Of a DNA stretch of 64,000 nt, positions 49,801 to 62,242 are shown one piece after another. The first letter of the stretch is position 1, and each line of letters begins with the position of its first letter. The stretch spans positions 42,237,500 through 42,301,499 of the forward strand of contig OY759271.1 in NCBI GenBank assembly GCA_963662155.1, read 5' to 3'. The notes beneath the pieces were generated by a model. The model had not been told where the DNA came from. It did no database searches and worked only from the letters and a program-made list of their open reading frames with translations. Source of the DNA: Lamellibrachia columna. Its lineage: Eukaryota; Annelida; Polychaeta; Sabellida; Siboglinidae. The position numbers and the translations under genes are program-made.

Positions 49801-52800
49801 GCATGCATACACAATGAAGGGAGTGGTAGTGTATGTGTACACTCACAGGTGGTACAGGGCATGCACACACAATGAAGGGAGTGGTAGTGTATGTGTACAC
49901 TCACAGGTGGTACAGGGCATGCACACACAATGAAGGGAGTGGTAGTGTATGTGTACACTCACAGGTGATACAGGGCATGCACACACAATGAAGGGAGTGG
50001 TAGTGTATGTGTACACTCACAGGTGGTACAGGGCATGCACACACAATGAAGGGAGTGGTAGTGTATGTGTACACTCACAGGTGATACAGGGCATGCACAC
50101 ACAATGAAGGGAGTGGTAGTGTATGTGTACACTCACAGGTGGTACAGAGCATGCACACACAATGAAGGGAGTGGTAGTGTATGTGTACACTCACAGGTGA
50201 TACAGAGCATGCACACACAATGAAGGGAGTGGTAGTGTATGTGTACACTCACAGGTGGTACAGGGCATGCACACACAATGAAGGGAGTGGTAGTGTATGT
50301 GTACACTCACAGGTGGTACAGGGCATGCACACACAATGAAGGGAGTGGTAGTGTATGTGTACACTCACAGGTGGTACAGGGCATGCACACACAATGAAGG
50401 GAGTGGTAGTGTATGTGTACAATCACAGGTGGTACAGGGCATGCACACACAATGAAGGGAGTGGTAGTGTATGTGTACACTCACATGTGGTACAGGGCAT
50501 GCATACACAATGAAGGGAGTGGTAGTGTATGTGTACACTCACAGGTGGTACAGGGCATGAAGCCATTTGCAATGAGGAGAAAGACGAATGTCGAGAGTAC
50601 ATTGCCAGCCACCAGTATGAGAACCATCATCTTCATGTGGCCCACAAGAACATCAGCAATCCTACAATGCAAGTTAACCTTTTACACTAGTATTTCTATG
50701 ACACTCAGTTACTACAGTTATCTGGAGAAAGGCACAGTAATGCAGTGGTTAACTTATCTGCTTTACCTGTCTCTGTTCAAGACCTAGCCCTGGCACAGTA
50801 TGTTTAGTATAAAAACCTGGCTCTCAACAATGAGTACTACCCCCGTGGTGCTACCCCGTGGTATTGCTCAAGCCTCATATGACCACATTAATGTTGGTCC
50901 CATCCAATTAATTGGGTAGATAATAAAAGAACCACTGAGGTCGCCATGCACCCTGGTCGTCACCACCCTTGGTGCCAGCAAAAAGGTTGGCTTGACATAA
51001 TGTTCGGATAAAGGGTGCCTAGCTCAATGAGGCCTTAATGCATTCCGGTGACCACAACACACACGGATGCACACATGCATGCACACATATATAGACTGGT
51101 CAGTTAATAAAATATGTCAAGTACTAGATGGAAAATACTGCATAAGGTTGATCAAAATGAGAGGATGTTATGACAAAGAGCTGATTCAGTAACACGAGAA
51201 GCCTGTCAATGTGGCAGGCTTGTCTGAATCTCACCTTCCTATGATGATAGCTGCTAAACATCCAACAGCAACAGCCCAGAATCCCAGCCACCCGGCTTCT
51301 TGCTGCATCAGGCAAACATAGTAGTTACATAGTAGTTACATTTCTAGTAGACATCAGAAATATTTAATTAACCTGCAGAAGAAAATTATATTTCATAGAC
51401 ACAGTAGGAAAACATATTACAATGCTATATGAAATTCAATATAAGGATCCATTACATATGTGAAATGTTATAATATATTTGTTATCAAGTTTTAAATCAG
51501 TTCTATGTATATACTTGATTCAACCTATCAAAAATCAGGTTCATTGATGTTCAAATATGTAAGGTGTAAATAGTCTAACATGTAATGTGTAAACAGTATA
51601 ATATGTAATGTGTAAACAGTCTAACATCTAATGTGTAAATAGTCTAACAAGTAATGTGTAAATAGTCTAACATGCTCAGTTGGTTTAATAATAGAGTGCA
51701 TACTTTTGTTAAAACCATTGAAAGAATTAAAAGTGTGAAATAGCTTTATGTGATAGTATATATTCAGTCAAAAGTAATTTAATAGTTTGTCCAATGATTT
51801 CACCAAAGCTAAAAATAAAATTTGCTAAGGTCTCATAGTGAATACTAAATAGGTTAAATTTTTGTGTGAAATGAGTCTGAAATGAGAACAGTGAAAATAT
51901 TACACTGAGGAGGAACATTTAATTTGATTTGTCTGAAGTAATACCACTAAGTGACAATGTGTCACATCCAGACAGGACAATCTAACATAGAGTGACAACA
52001 TTTCCTACCTCACTGACTCCAAGACTCTTCAGGTTGATGTTGAAGAGAGCACTCCATATGCCGTAGATGCTGGTTGAGATTGTGTAGGGCAAACAGATCA
52101 GCCAAAAATTGCCACTGCCCCTACTACAAACAGAACACAGATTTACTACTGGTTGAGATTGTGCAGGGCAGAAGTTGCCACTGCCTTAACTACAAATAGA
52201 ACATGGGGAATTACTGATGAAATACAGACTGGCCACCCAATATTGCTGTGACGAAACGTCTTATAAATGTATACTAAATTTATGCAAGTTAGACAAACTG
52301 TTCACGGGTCTCACATCATCATCATCACGTTCATACACCGAAATCCATAAAAAATAGCTTATACAAATTAATCTTAGAAATAAACATTATAATCAGTTAC
52401 AAAATGTAATGTGGGTGATGTTAATTAACTATAGTTCCTGAAAAAAACTATATCTGATTTCACAAATGTCAACTTTCGTGTTAGTGTGAATAAAATCAAC
52501 CAATGTTTTGTGCAGTTGCAAAGTCTACATAATGTAGTACATACAAGTATCTGCTGAATGGTGAAGAAAACGTCCATGCTTACATACCCAAACAGATTTT
52601 TCAGACTTTGACGGAAGTGGAGTTTTTCTAAAGATGCTGAAATGCTTGGTGGCAGCTTAGGCTTTGATGGGAAGTAGGTGAGAATGGCTAGAAACACCAG
52701 GGCTGTTACTAAACACTCTGCGCAGAAACAAACAGACAAACAAGGAATTTATTTACATACAGTAACATCTGTTTTATTTCTATCATTTCACAAAACATTA

Positions 52801-55800
52801 TTAAACATACATTAAGTACTCCATACACCAGTTTAAATTTTCCAAGGCTAGAAGTGGGCCATATGTCCAGGTACCTACCTATACAACTGGCCCCCTTCCA
52901 ATTTCTAATCTAAATTAACTAACCAAGATTTGTACAAAGAATAAAAAGTTATGGAAACATTGAAGACAGCAGTGATTGGAACTTCCAGCTGGTTAATGTT
53001 ACTCACCTCCATATCTGATGTACATAATTTCTCTTTTGATGTTACCAATATCTGAAAATATTTCACAAATATTTAAATCAATTATTGCATGTTTTGATGA
53101 ATGGACAATTACCGATTATGACCATTAATGTGATATTATGCATTTCACAAAGGACACACACATACAATTTTTCCTTTAAAATGTATTAATTCTAACTATA
53201 TCATTCTTATTAATATATTTTTGGTATACAAGTGAAACAACATTAGTATGTTCAAGATTACACAGTTATAACCATAAAATAATGCTGCTGATTCTCCTTG
53301 TTTTCATATTTTTATGTAAAATAGCCAACATTTCACTTACTTGTATAATTCCTTATTTCATGGTGGCTAAAAAAAACAGGTCACCAGTGAAAAATGTATG
53401 CAAATAAATAATATTTTACCAACTATGACATAAAATTAGCCCATGTAATAAATAATAAGTCAAATTATCAACACAAGTGTACTCTCTAAATACTAAGATT
53501 TTTAATAAGAGATGAAGCTGGCTGGGAATACCTGGAATGAACTCGGCTGGCTCCACAAGCATGTGTGCGCACACTGACATAATGCATACACAGTACCTAC
53601 ACTGCATACAAACATACATATCTACTCAGACATCAAACAGAAATCACATTGAGACAGCTTAGAAACAATATCGTTATCTTGATAATTCACCTTTCAACTG
53701 AGACCTGGACTTTGTTATGTCATAATATCTTCACGGGAGTTAACGGTGATACTCACTGCATCATTGTAGTATTTATCTTTGGCTGTTCCACCACAGATGG
53801 ACCTATGGGACAGAAGATTAATAATATTTGAATTATTTATGCGAAACAATCTGACAAAATCACATATATCTCATTTAATGAATTTTCATTGATGATGCAT
53901 GACAAAATATTTTTAATATTTTAATAATAATAAGTGGGGTGAACTGTCAGTAACAACAGAATAAACAGTCTTTATCAGGGTTTATTTACTCAAGTCACAA
54001 GACCACATACTATGGAAATTCTATTATTCACTTAGTTTATTTGTCATGAGTTTTAAGTGGTCTTGTGATTCCATGTTGCACTTGAAACTATTTACACTGT
54101 CAAGTTTATATAAATACTTGAACAGGGGATTGTATTCAAACAGAAAAGGGAATCAAAATTGGTTGATTTGGAACTTTAACAATTAAAAATATAATTACAC
54201 ATACTATAAAAAAGAACTGCATTATTGACTGATATATGTCAAACAGAACACATATCATGTCAAGGAACACATCTCAATACCAGTGCATACCATTGCCCAA
54301 TGTCCATATCTATTTAGCACAACAGTACAAAACATATTTATGTTTACTCATTATCTCAAGATCTGATGATGTCTCTCACCCAAGGCGAAGCATCCTGCAG
54401 CCCCAGCAAAGCCTGATATCATGGCAATGGCCGTGGCTGTTGCGCGTTGGTTAGGTGGGAACCACAAGGAAGACAGCACGGGACTCACTGTGAAGGCTAC
54501 TGGCCCAGCCAGACCAATGGCTATATGAGCAGCATTGGCAAACCTTGAGAAAAAGTTAATGGTATATATATATATAGATATGTATGAGTAAGGTTAGGAA
54601 CATACTAACTTACAGACAAACACAACTGCATCACTTATAAAATAGGTGGTACATAAATAAAAGGTGTACCGCTACAGTTGATTTCTTTACATTCTCGACT
54701 CAATTTAACACACAAATGTAAACCACTTACAGTGGTAGTTTCTATGATGTAAGTTTGAATTGGCTGTAATAATTTTTGAGAGGCATATATATAATTTATC
54801 ATCCAAAATGCAAATAACTTGGCGACCAAACTGCTGGTGATACAGACTGATGAATCATGAAATACTGTGGAGTTACCATGGACATAAGTGTGATTTTACA
54901 AACTACCCCAGGCTCCAGATCACTAGATGCACAACCATCTTATATATGAATGAAGTCAAAGTGGCTAGTCCATCTATGGGCCAAAGTAGCACACATACAG
55001 ATTGTAGTCTTACTTGTTAGTGAGTTATTGGACCTCAAATTTTGCAGAAATTATAAAGTTAGTAATTTATGTGTAAAAACGAAATATCTGGTAACAAAAT
55101 ATTGAAGGCATCTGAAGATGTAGTGCATGACCATTCAGTGATTTGATGTGGAATGATCCAAAATCTGAATGCATGTTACACACAACTAACCCTATGACCT
55201 TACCAGGTCACATATGGAGGCTCATCGCTGATGCAGCGGAGCAGTGCTCCAGTCATGGAGAGTCCGGCACAAATAAGTACAGGAACTCGCAAACCTACAC
55301 ACAGACAGCAGCAACACACACCATTACATAACATGGTTTATATTTATATGACATTTACTCACAGAATATCTACAAAATAGGGATAAACATTTCTATTATC
55401 CCTGGCCTGGAGTTTTGTTTTTGTGCACAGATTTCAAATTGGCCCAAATGTAGTTAGTTTTGTAGTCCAGCAAATTTGCAATACAAGATACAATACTAAA
55501 ACTTGTATTGCATCTAAATCATTGGGAACAACAGCTCAGCAGTATTTTATTTATCTAACAACCTTATTGTGTACAAAAGTCAACACCACTAATGACAAAA
55601 TATCTAGCTTTTAATTATTGTTACACACCCCTACATATATTGTTACACACCCCTACATATATTGTTACACACCCCTACATATATCAGCATATTGGTTGCT
55701 ACACCATCTAATTGTGTCACTGAAATAACACACCAATGCAACACGTACCTATTTTGTCCATGAGCCACAGAAATGGAAACAACGAAGCTATGAATGTTGA

Positions 55801-56094
55801 GTAAATCCATATCTGCATCAGTGAGATCTGCTGCTTCGTCCATCCAAATGCGACTTCGGCTGATTCGTCTATGACCGTCCATGAATTGACCTGCTCGCTC
55901 TGCATGAATGTGACAAGAGAGAACATGGCCAACATATACCAGCGCTTCTTGTACACTTTCATGTTAACGATGGGCACAGGAGCTTCTCTCTCTTGGCATC
56001 TTGGGAATTCACTGTAGCCCATGGCATGGTTGTTCGCTCTTTGTCGTGTATCGTTCGTGCTGTTTGTAATGAGGGGGTCTATTTCATTGGCCAT
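46887..56094 (-). CDS. SLC49A4: SLC49A4 (DIRC2)-like major-facilitator transporter
   Basis: Twelve minus-strand exons with consistent phases and GT/AG borders: 56094-55749, 55294-55204, 54543-54380, 53802-53757, 53596-53532 (tentative), 53051-53007, 52717-52588, 52120-52009, 51302-51235, 50661-50543, 47946-47764, 47080-46887. The product is about 520 aa. It begins MANEIDPLI, then a membrane domain (YKKRWYMLAMFSLVTFMQS, LMQIWIYSTFIASLFPFLWL, GLAGPVAF, SSLWFPPNQRATATAIAMIS, TALVFLAILTYFPSKPKLPP, EAGWLGFWAVAVGCLAAIII, GFFLNGAIPLYFELAMESTY). PNQRATATAI and the SKPKLPPS linker match SLC49A4 best among SLC49 members (also FLVCR1/2 and SLC49A3). SLC49A4 is a lysosomal membrane protein. Acidic dileucine-type signals occur at both ends (EIDPLI, DTEPLL). 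The intron between 50543 and 47946 holds the 58-bp minisatellite. Confidence 0.9.
48345..50560 (+). repeat. 58-bp minisatellite, 38 units, carrying a splice donor
   Basis: The phrase gagtggtagtgtatgtgtac occurs 38 times from 48371 to 50517; 37 intervals of exactly 58 bp fit the span (2146 bp), so there is no net indel. On the gene's strand each unit reads ...CCCTGTACCACCTGTGAGTG..., i.e. exon end plus GTGAGT donor. Only a few units lose the donor context (near 49147, 50420 and 50482). Units at the distal end alternate aataaagg/aatgaagg. The rest are almost uniform, indicating recent homogenisation. Confidence 0.96.
50543..50661 (-). CDS. SLC49A4: SLC49A4-like exon whose donor seeds the minisatellite
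   Basis: Encodes IADVLVGHMKMMVLILVAGN and a following membrane segment ending GFMPCTT; phase 2 in, phase 1 out. Its last 17 bases (CATGCCCTGTACCACCT) and the donor GTGAGTGT are the first part of the 58-bp repeat that fills the following intron. If this donor is skipped, translation reads into the repeat and meets a stop (TGA) in the next unit. Confidence 0.88.
50735..51090 (+). mobile_element. tRNA-derived SINE candidate
   Basis: The head tgcagtggttaacttatctg ctttacctgtctctgttcaa gacc has A- and B-box-like segments. A GC-richer body follows (ccatgcaccctggtcgtcac, gtgaccacaacacacacg). No second copy in the window confirms it. Located in the intron upstream of the donor-bearing exon. Confidence 0.45.
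51530..51925 (+). repeat. Dispersed repeat, copy 2, with a 22-bp tandem block
   Basis: Collinear with 18945-19300. Between the shared segments it has gained four to five copies of a roughly 22-bp unit (gtaatgtgtaaacagtctaaca) at 51560-51670. It lies in an intron of the SLC49A4-like gene. Confidence 0.55.
53532..53596 (-). CDS. SLC49A4: Tentative small exon of the SLC49A4-like gene
   Basis: This 65-nt segment is needed to restore phase between the 46-nt exon at 53757-53802 and the exon at 53007-53051, which otherwise would meet an immediate stop. It has an acceptor GTGTAG and a donor GTATTC and encodes QYCVCIMSVCAHMLVEPAEFIP in a loop region. Only the last third looks typical of the family, so the acceptor may be wrong. 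Confidence 0.4.
55617..55686 (+). repeat. 22-bp tandem repeat, three copies
   Basis: ttgttacacacccctacata is repeated three times just downstream (in gene sense) of the first coding exon donor at 55748. Confidence 0.85.
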
Positions 56095-56277
56095 TGTTTT
56101 ATGTCTTACTGGTATTTGTTCTGGTGGTTTATGTGGTACTTGTGGTCTTGTGGTTGTTTCTCACCAAAGCTGTTGTTGATGCCACTGCACCTGAAGCATT
56201 TTAATATTTGATGCACTAGAAAGTCTTCTGCTATGACTTGCATTTCAACATATTGTTAAAAATTTGAAGAAAAGACA

Positions 56278-56280
<3 letters not shown>

Positions 56281-56347
<67 letters not shown>
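56281..56347. repeat. (TA)n microsatellite
   Basis: A pure TA tract about 190 bp upstream of the SLC49A4-like start codon. Confidence 0.95.
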
Positions 56348-56351
<4 letters not shown>

Positions 56352-56925
56352 TAAAAAATTTCCTTGGTTTGGATTAGCACTGTCACCAATAATAGTTTAA
56401 TCATGTTCTTCCTCATATTGAGCATTATTCTACTTTAACTCGGGATTCACACAATCAAGACTTATTGATAACATAAAACAATTTGTGGCTGTGTATGTAT
56501 ATTATCTGATATCCCAGTCAGGTCAGTTTCAAATGTATCGGACTGAAATTTTGTAGGCGTACTTGGGGGATGGGGTTAAAATTTCAAAATGGATGTAGCG
56601 AAAACTGCAATGGTGAAATTAATTTGTTTTCTATGTCATCATAAAGCTAATAATGATACTGACACGTGCATGCAGCAATTTTTCATACTTTTCAGGTTTT
56701 TTTACAGTTTTTCGTATGGGTATTTATGGGTAGAAAGTGTCTTGGAGTAGCACAACATATACATACATACACTATAGCTACATTATAGCTATGCATAGAC
56801 GCAGCTAAATCTAGAAAAGACTTATCTCCTTGACCTTGTGCAATGCTGGGTAACTCAATTAGAATAATAAAACGCAAGAGCCGCCCAGCCTTTACCATCT
56901 TAGCCTTCGACAATAAAACTGATAG

Positions 56926-59900
56926 CATGGTTGTTTGATTTAAATCACTCCAAAAAAATTAATAAATAATTAATTGATGATTTTTTTACATCCGATTTTT
57001 TTAATCGCTGATTTATATGAATTTAGCACAAATAATTGTCTGTTGGGATGTAAGGGGTGTTTATGCGCTCAACCATAAAGACACTCAAGTCAACCTCACC
57101 TCCCCGTGGTACACCCTGGTAACCAGTAAATTGTGCCGGGCTAACGAGGCTATGGCTAAGGGAAGGAAAACCACGAAAATAAACCTACAGTGGAGAGCCA
57201 ACAACCCTCCCAGCTCAATCAATGTTACAGAAACCAGAAGTGAATTTCAAAAGCCAGCTTGTGCTGGAAATGGCTACAGGAAGGCGATGGCCCAGATACC
57301 AGTGGATGATGACATCATTTATTTGGACAGTATGACGCTTCCAGATCAAAGCCAAACGGAAGTTCGCAGACTGACAACGTCGTTAACCAATCCAAAAGTT
57401 AATGTAAATATAGAATGTTGGAATGTGAGAATGTTGTACTATATAGGGAAATCAGCCCAGCTTGCAAGAGAAATGGATAAATATAAAATAGATGTCATGG
57501 GCATTAGTGAATGCAGATGGATGGGACAAGGAAAAGTCAAGATGAACACCGGAGAGAGCGTAATGTTTTTCAGGGAGAGAAGAGAACATACACAGACACG
57601 GAGTGACAATAATGATGACAAAGAAAGCAGAACAAGCATTGATGGAATGGAAACCTATCAGCGATAGAATTATTTATGCTAGATTCTTCTCCAGACTCCA
57701 GGTATGTAAAACTATTGATCATACAAGTCTATGCGCCAACGAATGAAGCCAACATCGAAGATAAAGACAATTTCTACGAACAGCTCCAGACAGTTGTGGA
57801 CAGTGTTCATAAGCATGACATACTCCTAGTAATGGGGGATTTAAATGCCAAAGTTGGAGAAGACAATGAAGGATATGAAAACATAATAGGAAGCCATGGA
57901 GTAGGTGAAAGAAGTGACAATGGAGAAAGACTTGTTGACTTCTGTGGACTCAATAACCTTGTAATAACAGGTACCATTTTTCCACATAAACTGATATATA
58001 AACAGACATAGACATCTCCAGGAGGAAAGACAAAGAATCAAATAGACCATATGTTAGTTAGCAGGAAACACCGGACATCAGTAATGGACACTAGGGCCAT
58101 GAGAGGAGCCGACATTGCGAGCATCCACCAATTAGTGTGGTAAAAAATCAAGCTGAAACTAAAGAGAAAACAAAAGAACAAGGTGACCAGAAAGAAATTT
58201 GACATAATTAAGTTACAGCAACCAGCTATTAAAGCCCACCTCTCACTGAAGTTGTGCAACAAATATGATATATTACAAGACTACAACGAAACAGACGATG
58301 AAGAAGTTAAGAAACAATGGCAAGACTTTGAGGATGCATACAAAAAAAACAGCTCAAGAAGTAGTGGGGCACAAAAAGAAAGTGCAAAAACCATGGATCA
58401 GCAAGGAGCCATGGGAGTTAGTAGAAGAGAGAAAATGACTGAAGAACAAAATCGAGCAGACAAAGTCAGACAGGATTAAGCAGAATTACATGGATAAATA
58501 TAGGTGTAAAGACAAAGAAGTGAAGAAGAGCATGAGACAAGACAAGAGGAAGTGGGTTGACCACCTTGCCATGGAAGCAGAGGAAGCAGCACGTAATAGA
58601 AGAATGAAAGAAGTGTATGATATTACAAAAACCCTCAGTAATGACGAACGTAAGACAACAAATGCAGTGAAAGACAAATGTGGAAATTTAATAACGGAAG
58701 GATTGGCCAGAAGGAAGCAATTGAGGAAATGAGGAAATCCTTAATAGACCTATACCTGATGACCCTGTAACAGATGTGGAGATCGATCCGATCATAAATT
58801 AAATCAGCACTGACCCAATAACAAAAGCAGAAATTAGAACAGCGCTAAGGAAGATGAAAAATGGGAAAGCAGGGGGCAAGAATTATTCAAAGCAGACATG
58901 AATACAACAGAGAAATGGCTTGTCAAATTATTAAGAAAGCAAGGACAGGACTAAGAATAAATAAAAAGAAAACTCATATATAGAGGATAAACAGCCAGTG
59001 CAAAAACAAAATACTAATCAATGATCAAGAGCTAAAGGAAGTGGACAAGTATAACTACCTGGGTGCTAACATTAGTAAGCAAGGAGGAGGCGACGATGAC
59101 ACTGTTAACAGAATTCGTAAAGATAGGGTATCCTTCATGAAACTAAAGCAAATATGGAGTTCAAATATATACACATTGAGATCTAAATTGAGGCTTTTTA
59201 ACACACTTGTTAAACCAGTGTTGTTGTATGGAACTGAAACATGGAAAATTAACGAAGGAGACAACAGAAAGTTAGATACATTTTTTTCAAGTGCTTAAGA
59301 CGAATCCTACAAATTCGATGGCCATATGTTGTATCAAAGCAAGATATTCTCGCAAAAACAAAATTGAAGACAATCAGCACTGAGGTCAAGTTAAGAAGAT
59401 GGAAGTGGGTAGGACATATCCTACGAATGGACAAGAAGAACAAATGTGAGACGGCGTTGACCTGGACGCCTGAAGATAGAAGAAAAGTTGGTCGACCAAA
59501 GACAACGTGGCGATCAACTATTGAAAATGAAAGACGCATACTGGGGTGGAACAGCTGGAATGAAGCCAGATGTGTAGCAGCTGACAGAGCAAGCTGGAGG
59601 AGATGCACTTCGGCCTTATGGGCCACTGGGCCCGAAGAGGATAGGTGAGGTGAGGTAATTGTTTACAAGCATTGAGATCAACACAGTTTTGTATGTTTTT
59701 TAATACAAAAGCACAAAGTGAGCACACTTGTGTAGCTGTATTGACACCAGATAGCCTGACAGTCAAATATTTTATGACATTGTGTATGTCTGAGATATTC
59801 CCTCTTTGAATGCAGTGAAGCTACACAAAGTTGTCTTCCAGAGGAAGTATCTTTTCACGTCAGAAGCCCTGAGTTAAAGTCCACTTAGTTGTGCTAGTTG

Positions 59901-60295
59901 TTATCAATTCAGTATGTTGACTCAAGTAAGACAGTCTGGGCTACAATTGTTTAATACTGTACCAGTTTGCAGTCTGGTTAGAGACCCTTAGAGTACACAG
60001 AGCCCTGGACAGGTGCTAATCCACCTTCTCAGCAAACAATTATTAGCACTGCTACAGCCTCAGACACACAGCATGCTTTCCTTTCGGAGACAGATTATGC
60101 AACTACCGGGGTGAGGCCTTGTGGACATTGTCTTTATATAAGCAAAAATCATGTACCCTCTGTTAAGGCAAGTACCTAGATCGATTTGAATAGAACACAT
60201 CTGAAAGAATGTATAAATATAAACATCTACATAAATGTCTATATACCAGATTTCAAAAAATCTAATAAAAAAAATCAAGATTGTTTTTAACCCTG
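56926..60295 (-). mobile_element. hAT-like non-autonomous element, copy 3, split by a LINE
   Basis: The left part 56926-57039 (ggttgtttgatttaaatcac tcc) and the right part 59656-60295 (acaagcattgagatcaaca ... tttttaaccctg) align with copy 2 and are contiguous once the LINE at 57040-59655 is removed. Its flanking 8-mers do not match clearly, suggesting an older insertion. Confidence 0.82.
57040..59655 (+). mobile_element. RTE-like LINE, internally deleted, with 7-bp target duplication
   Basis: Inserted in the hAT-like copy and flanked by taattgt (57033-57039 and 59656-59662). The endonuclease is recognisable: NIECWNVRMLYYIGKSAQLA, MGISECRWMG, IIQVYAPTNEAN, MGDLNAKVG, KNQIDHMLVSRKHRTSV. The RT catalytic core is missing: after LRKMKNGKAGG (about 58860) the sequence passes quickly to INDQELKEVDKYNYLGANIS (about 59020). 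The C-terminal region RRWKWVGHILRMD...GRPKTTWRSTIENE is present, and the 3' end is a tggtgagg-type short repeat. Stops and frameshifts make it non-autonomous. Clade assignment (RTE versus related APE-type clades) is uncertain. Confidence 0.85.
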
Positions 60296-60855
60296 AGTGG
60301 TATTCACTGCTTTATAGTACGACAACAGTCAACTGATGTGATGTTGATGAGAAATCTGTTTCAACATAATAATACTGTTAGTGTTACTAACAAAGACAAA
60401 GTTTAACTATAAGTCTATTTAACTACCAGGTAGGCCTGTAACAATTAATTACATTACATTATGATTACTGTAATGATTACTCGTAGACATTTATTACTAG
60501 AAAGAAAAAATGTGAAGTCTGAAGACATAAGACATGACGCAAAATTAAATGTAAGCTTATGGGTACGAGATGTAAAGACGCAGATGAATAGTGGAACAGG
60601 ATCCAGTTGCACTCATTCACCGCCTACTTCGTACAGCATTAAATGACTGTTTACTACTGAATGCCTTACTGCTTAGTAATCTTAAGACTTCTGTTCTACT
60701 GTCCCGAATTACAGCCGTCAATCGTAACCTTCGCGATTAATAAACCATTCACACCATTTAATAAACCAGATCGCCTATTCCTTTTTTCCCGATACAGCCA
60801 AATCAGTAGCACGTTCACTGAACTAAACATGTATATTATATAGATAAGCACTCAC

Positions 60856-61045
60856 CACACGAATAATTCGATGTTGTTCCACCCACAACAAAGCTGTCCA
60901 CGTGACTCGTTCCAGTCAACTTTGTTTTCACTGCCGAGAAAACGGTAAATGCATCGCAGTTAAGTGTTAACTTCCGTAACCGTTGCACCGATGAATTTTC
61001 GTACAGCTAGCCACTTCGCGAAGAAACCCGCCGCTCTGACACTAC
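60856..61045 (-). promoter_or_regulatory. Candidate promoter and non-coding first exon for the SLC49A4-like gene
   Basis: A CpG-richer block that ends, in minus sense, with CGTGTG followed by a consensus donor GTGAGT at 60855. No long frame is present. Position and strand fit a 5' UTR exon of the transporter, with a 4.7-kb intron containing the transposon nest. The acceptor near the start-codon exon is not clear. No TATA box was identified. Confidence 0.3.
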
Positions 61046-61227
61046 TGTGACAGAGCGACTAATTCGTCGCATATCAAATCTAAAGGCTAAACTTTTTTAT
61101 TAATAAATCTAGAACAATGAAATAGATAGATATGCAGTTTTGCAGGTCACAGCATTGAAACACTTTTAGAATGCAGTTTTGCAGGTCACAGCAGTGACAT
61201 GCTTTTAGAACACCTAAGTATCCGTTG

Positions 61228-61298
61228 GCATTGGTGGTTCAGTGGTAGAATGCTCGCCTGCCACGCGGGCGGCCCGGGTTCGATTCCCGGCCAATGCA
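61228..61298 (+). tRNA. tRNA-Gly (anticodon GCC)
   Basis: 71 nt with a full cloverleaf: acceptor stem GCATTGG/CCAATGC with discriminator A, anticodon stem CTCGC/GCGGG around loop CTGCCAC (anticodon GCC), T stem CCGGG/CCCGG with loop TTCGATT. The A box (TGGTTCAGTGG) and B box (GGTTCGATTCC) are intact, and a TTTT pol III stop follows at 61302. No intron and no CCA encoded, as expected for a eukaryotic nuclear gene. Confidence 0.97.
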
Positions 61299-61309
61299 AC
61301 TTTTACATT

Positions 61310-61960
61310 TTGTGGCACGATTAACGTAAGACAGATGCCATTTGTCTGTTTTTTTTAAATCATTGAAAGAATTTACTTCAGTCGTTAGATTTGGTATTAA
61401 AGGATCCAAATAATGGGCTCAACTTACTCCAGACCAAGTGTAGTTGAGCCAGTTTACCAACCATGTTTGAATCAGCTACATATAATTTCATCTATGCATA
61501 CTACGTCAATTATCTTGGTCTAAAATGATCATCTAATAATCACAGTTTATGAAAATTTTGAATATGATTGTGTCCTATAGATATCAAAAAGAATGAAAAA
61601 TGGTTGAACTAACATGCACTGCCTTAAATCTCTCCATGTGAAGCATGGCCCGCCAGCTTGGCCAAACCATGGCAGCAGCAGACCATAATTTATTTTTTCG
61701 AGTGGGGTGATCTATTGTCATGTTTTAGAAACATATTTTGAAGCAAATCTGTATGCGTTCTGCAGACTGATGTATACCTTTCATGAAGCTTCCCTTCCAT
61801 GCAGAAGCTTGCCAAAAAGTCTGATTTTAGACTTGGATAAATACTGCCACACTCAAGTCAACAGTCATACCCCAATATACCAGTCCCCCCTCCCCTCTCT
61901 CTGGCATTATTAAAATACAATACGCAAAAATGAGAATTCTGAACTCAACTTTGATGCATC
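61310..61960. other. No recognised gene
   Basis: Nothing assignable beyond a pyrimidine-rich patch near 61885-61905. Confidence 0.4.
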
Positions 61961-61961
61961 G

Positions 61962-62084
<123 letters not shown>

Positions 62085-62242
62085 CATCCCGGTCCTGGAA
62101 ATGTACTTGTTTTTATTATTGCATTATGCTATTTGCATAACAATTATTTTTATTGCTCTAATTTATTCAAAACGAAATGTAAGCTCGGTCCTACCCGTCT
62201 CCCTCCCGTCCCTCCCTCCCTCTCTCTTCCTTTCCCTCCCAA

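Noticed and set aside
48345..50560. CRISPR-like regular array
   Set aside because: The whole 58-bp unit is repeated, with no unique spacers, in a eukaryotic intron. It is a minisatellite.
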